DNA of 64,000 nucleotides, taken from positions 3,534,001 to 3,598,000 of the forward strand of contig NC_085851.1 of NCBI RefSeq assembly GCF_020906515.1, in the 5' to 3' direction. The position numbers were made by a program, and so were the translations under genes. Positions 54,606 through 64,000 of this stretch are shown here, in pieces (position 1 is the first letter of the stretch; each line of letters opens with the position of its first letter). The notes under the pieces are model-generated. The model worked only from the letters and a program-made list of their open reading frames with translations. It was not told where the DNA came from and searched no databases. This DNA comes from Vanrija pseudolonga (taxonomy: Eukaryota > Basidiomycota > Tremellomycetes > Trichosporonales > Trichosporonaceae).

Positions 54606-56522
54606 CTTGTAGAGATTGGGCCAGTTTTGCATCGCATGTCATCAGCATTGCTCCTTGTGTGTCGTCGTCGTCGTCGTCGTCGTCGTCGTGGGTGGTGGGT
54701 TGTTTGTTTACAGCGCGTCCCGCGTTTCAGCTCCAGTGACTGGACAAAAGCAGTCACGTCGGTTCCGTTGCCGCAGAAAGGTACTGTACCTCCGCGTCTC
54801 GTGGTAGTGGTCCGCGGTGAGCGTGGTGAGTGACCTTGTGTCACGTCTGTTCAGTCCACGCAGTTACCTAAGGTGGACGTACATTGTCGCGGCTTGTTGT
54901 GTGTGTGTAGTCTATGGGGCGGAGCTGCACACAGAACATGAACTGCATGAGCAAGAAGCGCAGATTGCATTCTTCGAGGTCCATGGGTTGGTGACCCCAT
55001 CTTCGGGTGACTTTTGACCCCCTTGACCCCGTTGCTGGCCACGAGCCGGCCCGCCGGCGGCATCAGTAACGCTCCCCGCGCTGCACTCTGCCAGGGGAAG
55101 CAAGCATGTATAAAGACGACGCTGCTCACGGTGCTGGCGGCGATGGCGCAAGGGGTACACCCCCCTTGTCTGCATCACTCGCGATCGCTCACGCACACAA
55201 ACATCACTCTCGTGTCGATTCCGACGGTGTCACGGTGTTTGTGTGCACACAAACAACAAACACGGACATGAATGGTACGTTGTCACTGCGCGCGGAACGC
55301 AGTCCGTGCAGGGGCATACATTCAACACGACATAAGCCACAATCTCTGGTCCATTCTGCCATAAGCTGCGTCGACCATCGAGCGTCACGCGCGTGCATTA
55401 CACACCTACTGCATCCAGCTCGTCTGCATCGACAAGGAAATGCAGGCTCCCATCTCGCTAGCTTGAACGCGTCTGCCGTAACTTGTCATGTTGGCCCTTC
55501 GGTTGGTGCAGTCCATCATGAAACGCGTCCTGAGCAATACCCGGGGACGCGAGGGGCCGCTGCATCGTCTAGTGTCTGCTCCTCGTTGGAGTGCGTCGCT
55601 GGCACGCTGGCTGGAACATGCCCTCGAGCCCGGCAGGGTCAGCCGGTGTGACCCTGCCATGCAATGTGTGACGCTGGTTGCTGTAGTCGTCGTCTCGTCG
55701 CCGGGATACAGCTCGGCCACCGGGTGTGTGCGTACGTGCGTACGTGTGAGAGAAGCCGTGCCGGTTGTGAACCCAACCTTGTTTCATCGTTCGTGCCCGC
55801 CTAGCAAGTATGGCAACAGGGCGGTGGCTTCTGCGCCATGCGACGCGTCAAGCCGTCCGTGGCTTTTGACTTTTGTGCACGTCAGCCAGTGGTGATGGAG
55901 CGCACAAGCCATGGTCGTGGGTTCTTTTCATGTCGAACCCTGCGTTGCAAGACGCGATTTGCAGGAAACAGTAGTGCGGATCCTTACGCAAGTGCCCATG
56001 CATGCCATGATGGCAGAGAGTGCACGTCCAGGGCACAAGTCAAACACACAGGCGCCATCACTACGCGTCGACGAGGCTCTGACCCTGGACATACAATACC
56101 CACAAACGTAACCATCACGGGCTCAATTTTACTACATTCTGCAAGATTTGGGCTTGAAAAATGACGTGTGGGCCAATTCGCGTCGTGATAACGTGTGCCT
56201 GGGTCAGGAACCTTGGACGCGTTGTACTTTTGGGTCGAAGTTCGCGTGCCGGGGTCAGACAGACGTGCACACACCCAGGCGCACGTCCACCCCACCCATC
56301 ACCCCCCGCCAGGCTGGGTGCACGCCGCCATCATTTCCATCCAACCTACCATTGTTACTCTTTCTCTTCTTCATCCAGTGACTCCATACCTGCGTTACAG
56401 CTATACTACACTCAAGTGTCTTGACACATACAGTGCATATTGCCCTACGCAGTCTTCAGCAACAACAACCACAACCTCTAAGCATACTCTCTCGCCCTCT
56501 CTCCTCCTCTCGGGACTACCAC
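54606..56522. other. intergenic upstream of the AXL2-like leader
   Basis: This 1.9 kb follows the OXA1 stop. It holds a (GTC)n run (54663-54690) and a GTACGTGC-type repeat near 55730-55747. Open frames are short and featureless. The distal part probably contains the AXL2-like promoter. Confidence 0.55.
54663..54690. repeat. (GTC)n microsatellite
   Basis: About nine GTC copies lie in the 3' flank of OXA1. Confidence 0.9.
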
Positions 56523-56559
56523 GTAAGTGCTCGACGCGACCAGGTGGGCAAGGTGGTCG

Positions 56560-56601
56560 GAGGGAAGACACCTGGCCACCCACCATAGAGTGTCTTCCTC
56601 G
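56560..56601 (+). repeat. leader hairpin 1
   Basis: GAGGGAAGACAC is mirrored by GTGTCTTCCTC with one bulged G, around a loop that contains CCACCATAG. The stem is at least 9 bp. Confidence 0.65.
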
Positions 56602-56739
56602 GACAACTTTTTTGACGCATCCACGCTGTGAGCATGTACTGACGCCTCGTAGACTTCCTCTTGCCTGGCCAGGTCAAGCTGAGGACTACTGGTACAACGA
56701 ATTGTGAGTTCTTGACGCTGGATGGTTTGAGAGGACGGC

Positions 56740-56785
56740 GAGGGAAGACACCACCACCATAGCCCACCATAGAACGTCTTCCCCC
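56740..56785 (+). repeat. leader hairpin 2
   Basis: GGGAAGAC is mirrored exactly by GTCTTCCC around a loop with two CACCATAG words. The arm matches that of hairpin 1. Confidence 0.65.
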
Positions 56786-56929
56786 AACCACCTCGCCTCG
56801 CCTCCAACCCTTCCCCCATCCACAGCACTGCTCACACGCAACAGCTTCTCTCTCTTTCGCGACTTAAGCTATTGAGCGACGCCCGTCTCGGAACACCTTT
56901 CGTGAGTACACTTCCCCACCTAGACACCA

Positions 56930-57003
56930 CCGAGGGAAGGCGGTGGCGACGTACCATAGTACCATCTCCTACATAGTACCATCTTCCTCGCACCTTCCTC
57001 GCC
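56930..57003 (+). repeat. leader hairpin 3
   Basis: CGAGGGAAGG is mirrored by CCTTCCTCG with the same bulged G as in hairpin 1. The loop contains GTACCATAGTACCAT, itself a short palindrome, and a second ATAGTACCAT. Confidence 0.55.
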
Positions 57004-57116
57004 ACCCCCCTCCCCCTCCCTCCCCTCCCCCTCCCCCTCATCCTCCGCCACCCTCCGCCTCATGACGCCGAGTTCACTGCTGACGCGCCCAAGTGGCTTT
57101 TTTCGCACACGACACG

Positions 57117-60083
57117 ATGCGCTGCGGCCTCGTCGTGCTCCTCGCCCTCTGGGCTTGGGCCGCCGTCGTCACCGCGGCCCCTGCTCTCAACCTCCCCATC
57201 GACGGCCAGTTCCCCCCCGTCGCGCGCGTCGGCGCTCCCTTCGTCTTTACTCTCCTCCCCGGCACTTTCACCTCTGCTCAGGTCGTTCAGTACACCACCT
57301 CGGCTCTCCCTACCTGGCTCAAGTTTGCTCCCGCTCCTGCGACTTTCTATGGCACCCCCGCCGCGGCGGACGTGGGCCAGTTCAATGTGACTGTCACGGC
57401 TTCGGACTCGACTGGCCTCACCAACTCTACCTTCCTCGCCATTGTCTCAGATCTCGCGTCGCCCACCGTTCATCAGGGTTTCGGCGCCCAAATCATGGAC
57501 CCTGCCACACGCGACTTTGCTTCCGTTCAAATCACCCCCGGTGACTCTGGTATTACTGTCAACCCATACTGGTCCTTCTCCATCGGCTGGAGCGGCGATA
57601 CCTTCCGCAAGGCTGCCACTGGCAAGACCAACAACCACCTCTACTACCAGGCTCACCTTCGTGGCGCGTCCTCGCTCCCGAGCTGGCTCCAGTTCTCCAA
57701 CACCACGTTCACTTTCAACGGTGTGGCACCCGCCAACGGCTCGTACCCCATTGTCGTCACAGGCACCGACTTCTGGGGCTTCACTGCCGCCGAGACCAGC
57801 TTCGTTCTCTCTGTTGGCGACGGCCCAGCTATCGAGCTCAGCAGCAAGAACCCTTGGGCACCCATCAACACCGTCTCGCGTGGCCAGGTCAACTACAAGT
57901 TCGACCCCAAGGATGTCCTCATCAACGGCACCGCGGCCGACTGGTCGCAGGCCATCGTCACCCCAGACCTCAGCAACTTCAAGTGGCTGTCCTTTGACAA
58001 CACCTCGGGCTCCATCATCGGCAACACTCCCGACAACTTTGTCAATGGCACCCCCGCTCCTCTTTCTATCCCGGTCACCATCTCCTCTACCCCGGCGAAT
58101 GACACGTTGACCTTCGCGTCATTCCTCCAACTCAACGTCGTGCCCTACTTCTTCTCCGCCTTTGCGCTCCCCAATGCGACCACGGCGGCCGGCTCGACCT
58201 TCCTGTTTGACCTCACCCCATACCTTCTCAACCAGACCACGGACATCCGCGCCACAGTCGTTCCCAAGGAGGCCGCCTCGTGGCTGATCTACTACCCTGA
58301 GAACCACACTCTCGTTGGCGACCCACCCGTTAACATCTCCTACTCTGCTATCGACATCACCTTCAACGGTACTCTAAACTCGGTTAGTGCGACCACTGCC
58401 CTAAACGTCAACATTACTGGTATCCAAGGCCCTAGTGGCACGGGTGAGCCTGCCCCCGTCCCCATTGGCAGTATGCGCCGCGGCCTCTCCAAGAAGGACA
58501 AGATTATCATCGGCTGCGTCGTCGGCATCGTTGGAGGCTTCCTCGTACTTCTCATCCTCCTCCTGCTCTGCTGTCGCCGTCGCAACAAGAACAAGGCCGA
58601 GACGGGTCAGCCGTTAGACCCCGACAACCCCTCCAAGTCCTCGCCTGCTGCTCACTACGCCGATAGTGTTAGGTCGGCGCAAGAGCGGGCGAGGGCTGCG
58701 TCTCGCGCCAAGGCCGCCTTAGCCGCCTTAGCCGCGGCCACCGGCTTAGACCGCTTATTCAAGAAGGCCCCCTCGGAGGGCGACTGGATGCGCGGTATGA
58801 TCACGCCGCGCACTCCCTCGACTGTCCTCCAGACTCCTGGCGGCAAGTCGATTGACTCAGAGGCTACTGTCACTCAGAGCCCCATCAAGGTTTCCAAGGC
58901 CTCGCCCGACAAGGCCCAGCGCCTCGGCGCCATCAACGGTCTCTTCGCGAACGACATTGAGGAGGACGCCGAGGACGAGCCGCAGGAGAAGCTCGGCTCG
59001 GAGCCCTCGCTCGCCACGACCAACTCGTTTGTCGGCCAGCCCGAGATTCTCGGCGTTCGTGGCCCTGCTCGCCCTGCCGGCGAGCCCTCCAAGGTTAGCA
59101 CCGTCGACACTGTCGGCGTTGCCAAGGTCAACACTGCCGACCGCGCGGCCGGCAATGTTAACACCCCTGTTGTCGACGGCGGCGGCAACCCTGCTTACGC
59201 CGTTGACAAGGTTTCGCGCGCCGGCGCCGCCAACCCCGTTGGCGCCGGGCGCCCTATCGGTTCGGCTCGCCGCACCTCCTTCGAGACTTTCTCGACGATT
59301 GGCTCTCGTGCTAGCTGGGAGTCGGAGAGGACCTTCCACTGGTCGGGGGAGAACGAGTACCTCCCCCCCATGGCTGTCGGCCCCAGCAGCCGCCCCGCTG
59401 GTGAGGAGCCTGCCGAGTCTGCCCCCGCCCAGGCGACCAACGTCCCGCGCCCGCTGCCGGGCTTCTACCCGCGCTACCCGCGCAACGTGCGCCCCGGCGA
59501 GCGCCCTTATGTCCCCAACGACACCCTCACGTCGTTTGGCTTTAGCGAGTTCCAGTCTGACCGCTCGCTCAACTCTTTCGCCGACCCCGGCTCGGCCTTT
59601 GGCTCGTCTGGCTCGGGTGGTTCGGGCTCGCAGCCTCGTGGTGACTTCAGCGCCACCAGCGGTGGCCGTAGCTCGAGCGGCTCGCTCTTCCGTGGTTCGA
59701 CCTCGGACCGCTTCAACCCTCCGGTCTCGGCCCTGTCGCGCCTCGCCAGCGGCAGCATTCCCTCTGGAACTAGCATGGTCTCCGAGGCCAGCCCTGCGGC
59801 GCTGGCCACTGCGGAGCGTCGCCAGATCCAGGGCAACGCGGCCACTTGGGTGACTCCCACCACCCCCTCTCCCGCGCGCCGCTTCGCCTCCTCGCGTCGC
59901 AGCGTCGCGCGTGTCCAGCGCGCCGAGCGCACGCCCTCGATCCACGTCGGTGACACCTCGGGCTCGACTTGGGGCACGTACGGCGAGGCCACGCGTGCTG
60001 CCCAGTACGAGGACGCCGACATTGCCGACGAGATTGTCTTCGGCCCTGTCGCGCGCAGCTCGACTTTCGGCGACCGCCAGTAA
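57117..60083 (+). CDS. AXL2-like cadherin-fold type I membrane protein
   Basis: A single exon gives 988 residues. MRCGLVVLLALWAWAAVV is a signal peptide. The ectodomain (~25-455) has about four dystroglycan/cadherin-like (CADG) repeats, seen in words such as LPTWLKFAPAPATFYGTP, LPSWLQFSNTTFTFNGVA and WLSFDNTSGSIIGNTP. It also has many N-glycosylation sequons. A membrane helix (~462-486, CVVGIVGGFLVLLILLLLCC) is followed by a basic stop and a ~500-residue cytoplasmic tail rich in Ser, Pro, Arg and Gly. This is the layout of Axl2, the landmark protein for axial budding, but assignment rests on architecture and the CADG pattern. A frame-open upstream extension starts with a non-ATG codon, so the ATG at 57117 is preferred. 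Five rare TTA leucine codons cluster just after the membrane helix. Confidence 0.8.
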   Translation: MRCGLVVLLALWAWAAVVTAAPALNLPIDGQFPPVARVGAPFVFTLLPGTFTSAQVVQYTTSALPTWLKFAPAPATFYGTPAAADVGQFNVTVTASDSTGLTNSTFLAIVSDLASPTVHQGFGAQIMDPATRDFASVQITPGDSGITVNPYWSFSIGWSGDTFRKAATGKTNNHLYYQAHLRGASSLPSWLQFSNTTFTFNGVAPANGSYPIVVTGTDFWGFTAAETSFVLSVGDGPAIELSSKNPWAPINTVSRGQVNYKFDPKDVLINGTAADWSQAIVTPDLSNFKWLSFDNTSGSIIGNTPDNFVNGTPAPLSIPVTISSTPANDTLTFASFLQLNVVPYFFSAFALPNATTAAGSTFLFDLTPYLLNQTTDIRATVVPKEAASWLIYYPENHTLVGDPPVNISYSAIDITFNGTLNSVSATTALNVNITGIQGPSGTGEPAPVPIGSMRRGLSKKDKIIIGCVVGIVGGFLVLLILLLLCCRRRNKNKAETGQPLDPDNPSKSSPAAHYADSVRSAQERARAASRAKAALAALAAATGLDRLFKKAPSEGDWMRGMITPRTPSTVLQTPGGKSIDSEATVTQSPIKVSKASPDKAQRLGAINGLFANDIEEDAEDEPQEKLGSEPSLATTNSFVGQPEILGVRGPARPAGEPSKVSTVDTVGVAKVNTADRAAGNVNTPVVDGGGNPAYAVDKVSRAGAANPVGAGRPIGSARRTSFETFSTIGSRASWESERTFHWSGENEYLPPMAVGPSSRPAGEEPAESAPAQATNVPRPLPGFYPRYPRNVRPGERPYVPNDTLTSFGFSEFQSDRSLNSFADPGSAFGSSGSGGSGSQPRGDFSATSGGRSSSGSLFRGSTSDRFNPPVSALSRLASGSIPSGTSMVSEASPAALATAERRQIQGNAATWVTPTTPSPARRFASSRRSVARVQRAERTPSIHVGDTSGSTWGTYGEATRAAQYEDADIADEIVFGPVARSSTFGDRQ

Positions 60084-60464
60084 GGGCGTTCGTCGTCCTT
60101 CCCCCCAAGGTTTTTCTCCAACAAGGTTTTCTCTCTTCGGTTTCGCTCTCTCTCTTAAGGTTAACAGGTTTTGTTTGGTTCTGCCTCGCCGGCGCCGCGA
60201 GAGAACACTAGGGCCCCATGATAATGGCTGGCAGCCAAATGTATCCATAGTCTCTGCATAAATGCATAAGGTATCCATACAGTTGTGCTGGTGGTGGGGT
60301 GGTGGGGTGGTGGCGGTGGCGTCGTGGGCGGGACAGGCCATCCGGGGTGATCAGTCTTGACACTGCCTCTGAGTGTGGCAACTGCTACAAATGCCGACGG
60401 GACATGGGAAAGAAGCACAAACACATTAAATCTATACAAAGGCGAAGGCAAAAGGTATCAATCA
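60084..60464. other. convergent intergenic region
   Basis: This lies between the stops of the AXL2-like gene (+) and the AhpC/TSA-like gene (-). It contains a GGTGG-rich stretch near 60291-60325 and no gene. Confidence 0.5.
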
Positions 60465-62058
60465 TTACACATAGTCTGCTCGTCGTCTCGTTGTCGTCGT
60501 CGTCGTGGCGAGTACGCCGTCGCGCCGCCGCTGCCACTGGCCTTCGCTCTTACACTTGCGCAGCTGGTGACGGCCGGGGTGGGGGTCGAGCCGCGCCGGC
60601 GCGGCCGCCACAGCCTTCATCTTCTTTTCCTTTTCTCCCTTCTCAGCCTTCTTCTCAACGACCTCGTGCTCGCGCTCGCGGAGGAACTGGCCGTTCCCAA
60701 CGAGCAGGGACGCGTTGTCGCCCTCCTCGCTTGCCTGTTCAGCAAGCGGGAACCGCACGCCCGCGGCGCGGAGCACGTCGGCCGCCTCGTCGTGCATGTA
60801 CTTGTTGGGCATGCGGTGCGCGTACGTGCAGCGGTACCCGGGCAAAAGCACAAACTCGCCGCCCATCTGCGTGATCGAGCCGATGTTGAGCACGCCGAGG
60901 CGCGCGACGTTGGCCGTGCCCAGCACCACTTGCGTGAAGGGCCCTTTGCGGTGGTATGCTGGGCGATCTTTCGGGGCGCGGAACACGGAGACCAGGTGCT
61001 CGAGGTTGCTGATGCGCGGGGACATGCTGGCGTCGGTGTCAGCTTGCAATCTCTCTCGCTGCCGGTGCCGGCGGTGCTTACCCTAACGCCTTGTACACCT
61101 TCAACGTCGGGTCCGTGTATATCTCGAACGGGCAGTGGAACATCTCGCGATAGCGCCTGATGCCGCGCCAGCTCCCGTTGGTGATGATGACCACGCGCAC
61201 ATTCGCGGCGGCGATCGCCGCGAGGTCGAGCGAGGCGAGGGTGCGGACATAGTCCTGGCACTGGCCGCAGAGCAGGGCGCGGATGAAGAAGACGACCGTG
61301 CGGGGCTGGGCGGCGTCGCGGCCGGCCGAGGGCGACGGCGACGGCGCGCGCAGGCCAAACAGGCCAGACTTCTCGCTCCAGTCGGGGAAGAACTCGCGGA
61401 AGTGGTGCGGCTGCCCCGTCTCGTCGATCACAGTGCCAATACTCGCGGCCCACAGCTCTGCCCGCGTCGGGATCGCGTGCTCGTCGAAGCCTTGGGCCGC
61501 TTTCAGCGCGTCGAGCAGCGGCTGCGGCTCGACGAGCGGGCGGCACGCCGACCCGGGGTCCTCGTCGAGCATCTCCTCCACGGAGAAGGAGCGCGAGTGG
61601 CCCGTCGCGGCAGACGTGCGGCCCGTCGCCGTGCCCGCGGCCGTGGCCATGCCCGACTCGCCGTCGCCGTCGTCGAGCTGCTCCACCTCCTCCGCCTCCT
61701 CTGGCACGCCCGGGATGCCAGCCCAAGACGACACGAGGTCGCTGTACCGCGCGACGCCGCACAGCGCCGCCAGGGCGCCGGTAGCCTCCTCGGCCGAGCG
61801 GTAGTACCCGTCGTCGTCGTCGTCGAAGGACGCCACCTCCGTCTCGGTCGTGGCGGTCGCGCCGTCGTACTCGAACTCGTCGTCGTCGTCGTCGTCGTCT
61901 CCGTCGCCTGGCATCGGCGGCGAGGCGGCAGGCAGAGCCGCAGAGGTGGCCGCGAACGTGCCGTAGCTTGCGCGGGCACGGCGGCCGCTGGTGCCGCCCA
62001 GCTGCACCTGCGCGAGCTCGTTGATCGAAGGGAGGGACCGGCGTCGCGCGCGCTCCAT
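60465..62058 (-). CDS. AhpC/TSA-like thioredoxin-fold protein (PRXL2C/AAED1 type)
   Basis: Two exons (61082-62058, 60465-61026) give 512 residues. The first ~220 are disordered, with acidic Asp/Glu runs and Ser-rich words. The fold begins near residue 240: VVFFIRALLCGQCQDYVRTL has the CxxC of the PRXL2/AAED1 family, then VRVVIITNG, HCPFEIYTDPTLKVYKALGM, and QMGGEFVLLPG near the end. The C-terminus is a Lys/Glu-rich helix and an Arg/Thr-rich tail. Family members are thioredoxin-like and their reactions are poorly known. The long acidic N-terminus is unusual next to the small animal proteins. The start at MERARRRSLPSINELAQ is the first ATG; earlier open codons lack one in good context. Confidence 0.85.
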
Positions 62059-63226
62059 GGTACGTCGGTGTGTGTGATGAGTGTGAAGATGCAACTGGCC
62101 TCGACAGCTAGAGCACCACTTTGCTCTACCACACCACTGGCACCACTTGAGCACCTCTTGACGGCACCCCCTTGCCCCTCCCCCTCGCTCCCCACCCCCT
62201 GTTTCCGAAACGCAGCAGGCAGGCCAGCAGGAGGGAGAAAGAACGCTCGTCGCCAGCAGGCAAGGCAAGACCAGTAAGTCACGGCGCATACGGCACGCCC
62301 GCAAACCTAATCCCACGAGCGAGGCCACATCAACGGCGAAGGCCACACGGTGCCTGGCACGCCCGTGCCGGCATGGTGCTTGTGGAGGCGAGGCGAGATC
62401 CGCGCCATGGCCACGCCGACGGCGAGGAGGCTACGCACTTCAGCCGGGGAAATTCGAGGCCCTGCCAAGTTGGTCAAGAGTCTAATCTGTCTCGCAACGC
62501 ACAGCCCACCCTTCGTTCCAGCAGATCACGTACGCGACGGCGGCGGCGTGAGCAGGTGGTTAACTGGACTGGGTTGGGCTGGGCTGGTCGTCTAGTTCTA
62601 CATTAGTCTTGCCGCGTTGCCTACAGACGCGTGGCGCCGCCTCGGAAGCACGTGTAGTGTCCCGTAGTGTCGCGTAGTGCGCGTAGTGCGCGTAATGTGC
62701 TTGTTCGGCATGATGACGAGCGAGCGAGCGACACAGCGTGGCATGCACTGGCTGCGCCTGGGCCTGGTGCGCCCCCCCCCCCCCCCCCTTCCGTCCAAAG
62801 AACACTCGGCGCGTTCGCTCGCTTCTAACAACCTCCGACGCCGGGCAGCCCGCCAGCCAGCCCGCCCGCGCTCGCTCCGGCCACAACACGCCGCACACAC
62901 TCCGCACGCACGTCGCACTACACTACACTACACGCCGCAGCTCGTCCATTCCCCAACGCCACCCCCGACGCCACAGCAAACAAACAAGCAGCTCTGGCCA
63001 GGGCCGCCATTCACTCCCGCCGACGCCGGGTCCCTGGTCCGAGAGTATCGCCGGCCCGACCAGGGGGTGGCGTCGGAGCTCTTGGGTCGAGGCACCATTC
63101 ACCTCCGCCGGAGCAATCAATCCACTGCAAGCTGCCAGCCTGCAAGCGCCCGTAAGAAGGCAATAGTTCATTTAATATTCTATGGCAAGCTTAAAAACAC
63201 CCTTACTGCGGCAGCGGTAGCAGCTC
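62059..63226. other. intergenic, promoter of the AhpC/TSA-like gene
   Basis: This 1.2 kb has no supportable gene. It holds a GCGTAGTG-type short repeat (about 62649-62697), a run of 18 C (62772-62789) and CACTACACTA words near 62918-62932. Confidence 0.55.
62649..62697. repeat. imperfect GCGTAGTG short tandem repeat
   Basis: GTAGTG words recur about every 9 nt (GTGTAGTG, CCGTAGTG, GCGTAGTG twice, GCGTAATG). It is simple sequence in the promoter region. Confidence 0.75.
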
Positions 63227-64000
63227 CTACTGCTGCTGGCCAAGCCTCCTTCGCTCAGCCTCGAGGGCCAACTCCTTCAGGTTCTTGAACTCGGTCTTGC
63301 CAGTCGCCTTGCACAGGCTGTAGAAACGTGACTTGTGGTCACGCAGCAGTTCGGCCGGCGAGGCATACTCGGCGATCGAGCCACGGTGCATCACCAACAC
63401 CTTGTCAAAGTCGATGATGGTGTGGATACGGTGTGCAATCGTGAGGATCGTGCTGTCGGCAAACTCGGCACGGATCGTCTTGGAGATGAGCTCGTCCGTC
63501 TCGTAGTCGATCGATGCAGTCGCCTCGTCCATGAACAGCACCTTGTTGTGGCGCAGGATGGCACGAGCCATGCAAACCAGCTGCTTCTCGCCAGTCGAAA
63601 AGTTCTCGCCGCCCTCCGAGACGGGGTACGACAGGTCGCGGAAGACATTGACGTTGCGGCTCTCCTCGGCGTCAGAGTCCCCGCTCGACAACTCGGCGAC
63701 AGCGGCAGGGCCAACAGGCTCGTCGGCCTTGAGCAGGTGAACACGACGAAGCGCCTCGTAAATGTCGGCATCGTCGTACTCGTCAAACACGTCGAGAGTC
63801 GAACGCAGAGTGCCAGAGAGAATCGTGGGGTCCTGGGGAATGATCATGATGTTGGAGCGGAGGTCGGTCAGGCCAATCTTGGCAATGTCGATGCCGTCGA
63901 TAACAATCTTGCCCGAGGTAGCCTCGACGAAGCGGAAGAATGAGAGCGCCAGCGTAGACTTCCCGCAGCCAGTCGAGCCGACAATGCCGACCTTCTCGCG
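63227..64000 (-). CDS. ABC transporter, ABCC/MRP type, C-terminal part (5' incomplete)
   Basis: Open to the right edge, 257 residues are visible, all of one nucleotide-binding domain. Walker A GSTGCGKST, Q-loop MIIPQDPTILSGTLRSTLD, a signature of the form FSTGEKQL, Walker B VLFMDEATASID and switch His in TIAHRIHTI are in order. The LRSTLDVFDEYDDADI word and the position at the end of the protein identify NBD2 of an ABCC-type full transporter. An acidic insert (SSGDSDAEESRN) sits before the signature. The signature Ser-Thr-Gly in place of Ser-Gly-Gly is a mild departure. No intron is seen in this part. Substrate unknown; the membrane domains lie outside the window. Confidence 0.92.
   Translation of the reverse strand, partial: REKVGIVGSTGCGKSTLALSFFRFVEATSGKIVIDGIDIAKIGLTDLRSNIMIIPQDPTILSGTLRSTLDVFDEYDDADIYEALRRVHLLKADEPVGPAAVAELSSGDSDAEESRNVNVFRDLSYPVSEGGENFSTGEKQLVCMARAILRHNKVLFMDEATASIDYETDELISKTIRAEFADSTILTIAHRIHTIIDFDKVLVMHRGSIAEYASPAELLRDHKSRFYSLCKATGKTEFKNLKELALEAERRRLGQQQ

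Larger units (their letters stand above)
56523..57093 (+). other. probable 5' leader with three introns
   Basis: Three donor-acceptor pairs of the local type precede the AXL2-like start: GTAAGT 56523 to CTCGTAG 56652, GTGAGT 56704 to an acceptor near 56825 or 56844, and GTGAGT 56902 to GCCCAAG 57093 with CTGAC just before it. The short stretches between would be non-coding leader exons. Each intron holds a similar hairpin (see the repeat entries). The splice sites are inferred by pattern only. Confidence 0.5.

Noticed and set aside
58857-60341. 494-residue open frame antisense to the AXL2-like gene
   Set aside because: It is an Arg/Gly/Ala-rich shadow of a GC-biased coding strand, with no motif, and the sense frame has a signal peptide, membrane helix and normal composition.
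61135-62277. 380-residue open frame antisense to the AhpC/TSA-like gene
   Set aside because: It is a GC-rich shadow, all Arg/Gly/Ala/Val, without a domain.
1-64000. CRISPR arrays, bacterial operons or riboswitches
   Set aside because: Introns, divergent promoters and gene content are those of a fungal nucleus; no spaced direct repeats of CRISPR type exist.

Overview
The window looks like nuclear DNA of a GC-rich basidiomycete yeast, most likely in Tremellomycetes near Trichosporonales. That placement is an inference from gene content and gene structure, not from a database match. Most genes are split by very short introns (32-150 nt, usually about 40-55) with GTGAGT-like donors and CTGAC or CTAAC branch points just before the acceptor. 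I rebuilt the exons by hand; in every spliced model called intact the exon lengths sum to a whole number of codons.

Layout. 0.5-10.5 kb (minus): a DapA-family sugar-acid aldolase, the spliceosomal WD40 protein PRP46, and a very large TFIID subunit TAF2 with three C-terminal bromodomains. 10.9-14.5 kb: inositol monophosphatase (+), a ZNF207/BuGZ-like zinc-finger protein (-) and mitochondrial ribosomal protein uL6m (+). 14.9-20.5 kb: a SAP-domain protein (-) and a GST-like protein (+). 20.5-29.3 kb: a gene desert with degenerate tandem repeats of about 185-200 bp. 29.3-35.1 kb (+): a mitochondrial CCDC90/DUF1640 protein, an Xaa-Pro peptidase and a gamma-glutamyltransferase. 35.4-40.4 kb (-): an unknown Ser/Pro-rich protein and the Mo25 scaffold. 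41.1-42.3 kb (+): the SNARE VTI1. 42.6-46.9 kb (+): a compact tandem array of five related genes that I cannot assign to any known family. 47-50.5 kb (-): a flavin monooxygenase and a small unknown protein. 51.3-54.6 kb: complex I subunit NDUFS7 (-) and inner-membrane insertase OXA1 (+), back to back. 57.1-60.1 kb (+): an AXL2-like cadherin-fold membrane protein with a long, probably multi-intron leader. 60.5-62.1 kb (-): an AhpC/TSA-like thioredoxin-fold protein. 63.2 kb to the right edge (-): the last nucleotide-binding domain of an ABCC transporter.

How the genes relate. Most are single-copy housekeeping genes with no operon-like logic. Several are divergent pairs with short shared promoters (TAF2/IMPase, BuGZ/MRPL6, NDUFS7/OXA1). 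CCAAT boxes lie upstream of three mitochondrial genes, and four CACGTG boxes lie upstream of the mitochondrial CCDC90-like gene. The best candidates for something undescribed are the tandem K/A-rich gene family with its broken copies, the triple-bromodomain TAF2 with a probable AT-AC intron, the nucleosome-length repeat arrays in the desert, and three look-alike hairpins in the leader introns of the AXL2-like gene.
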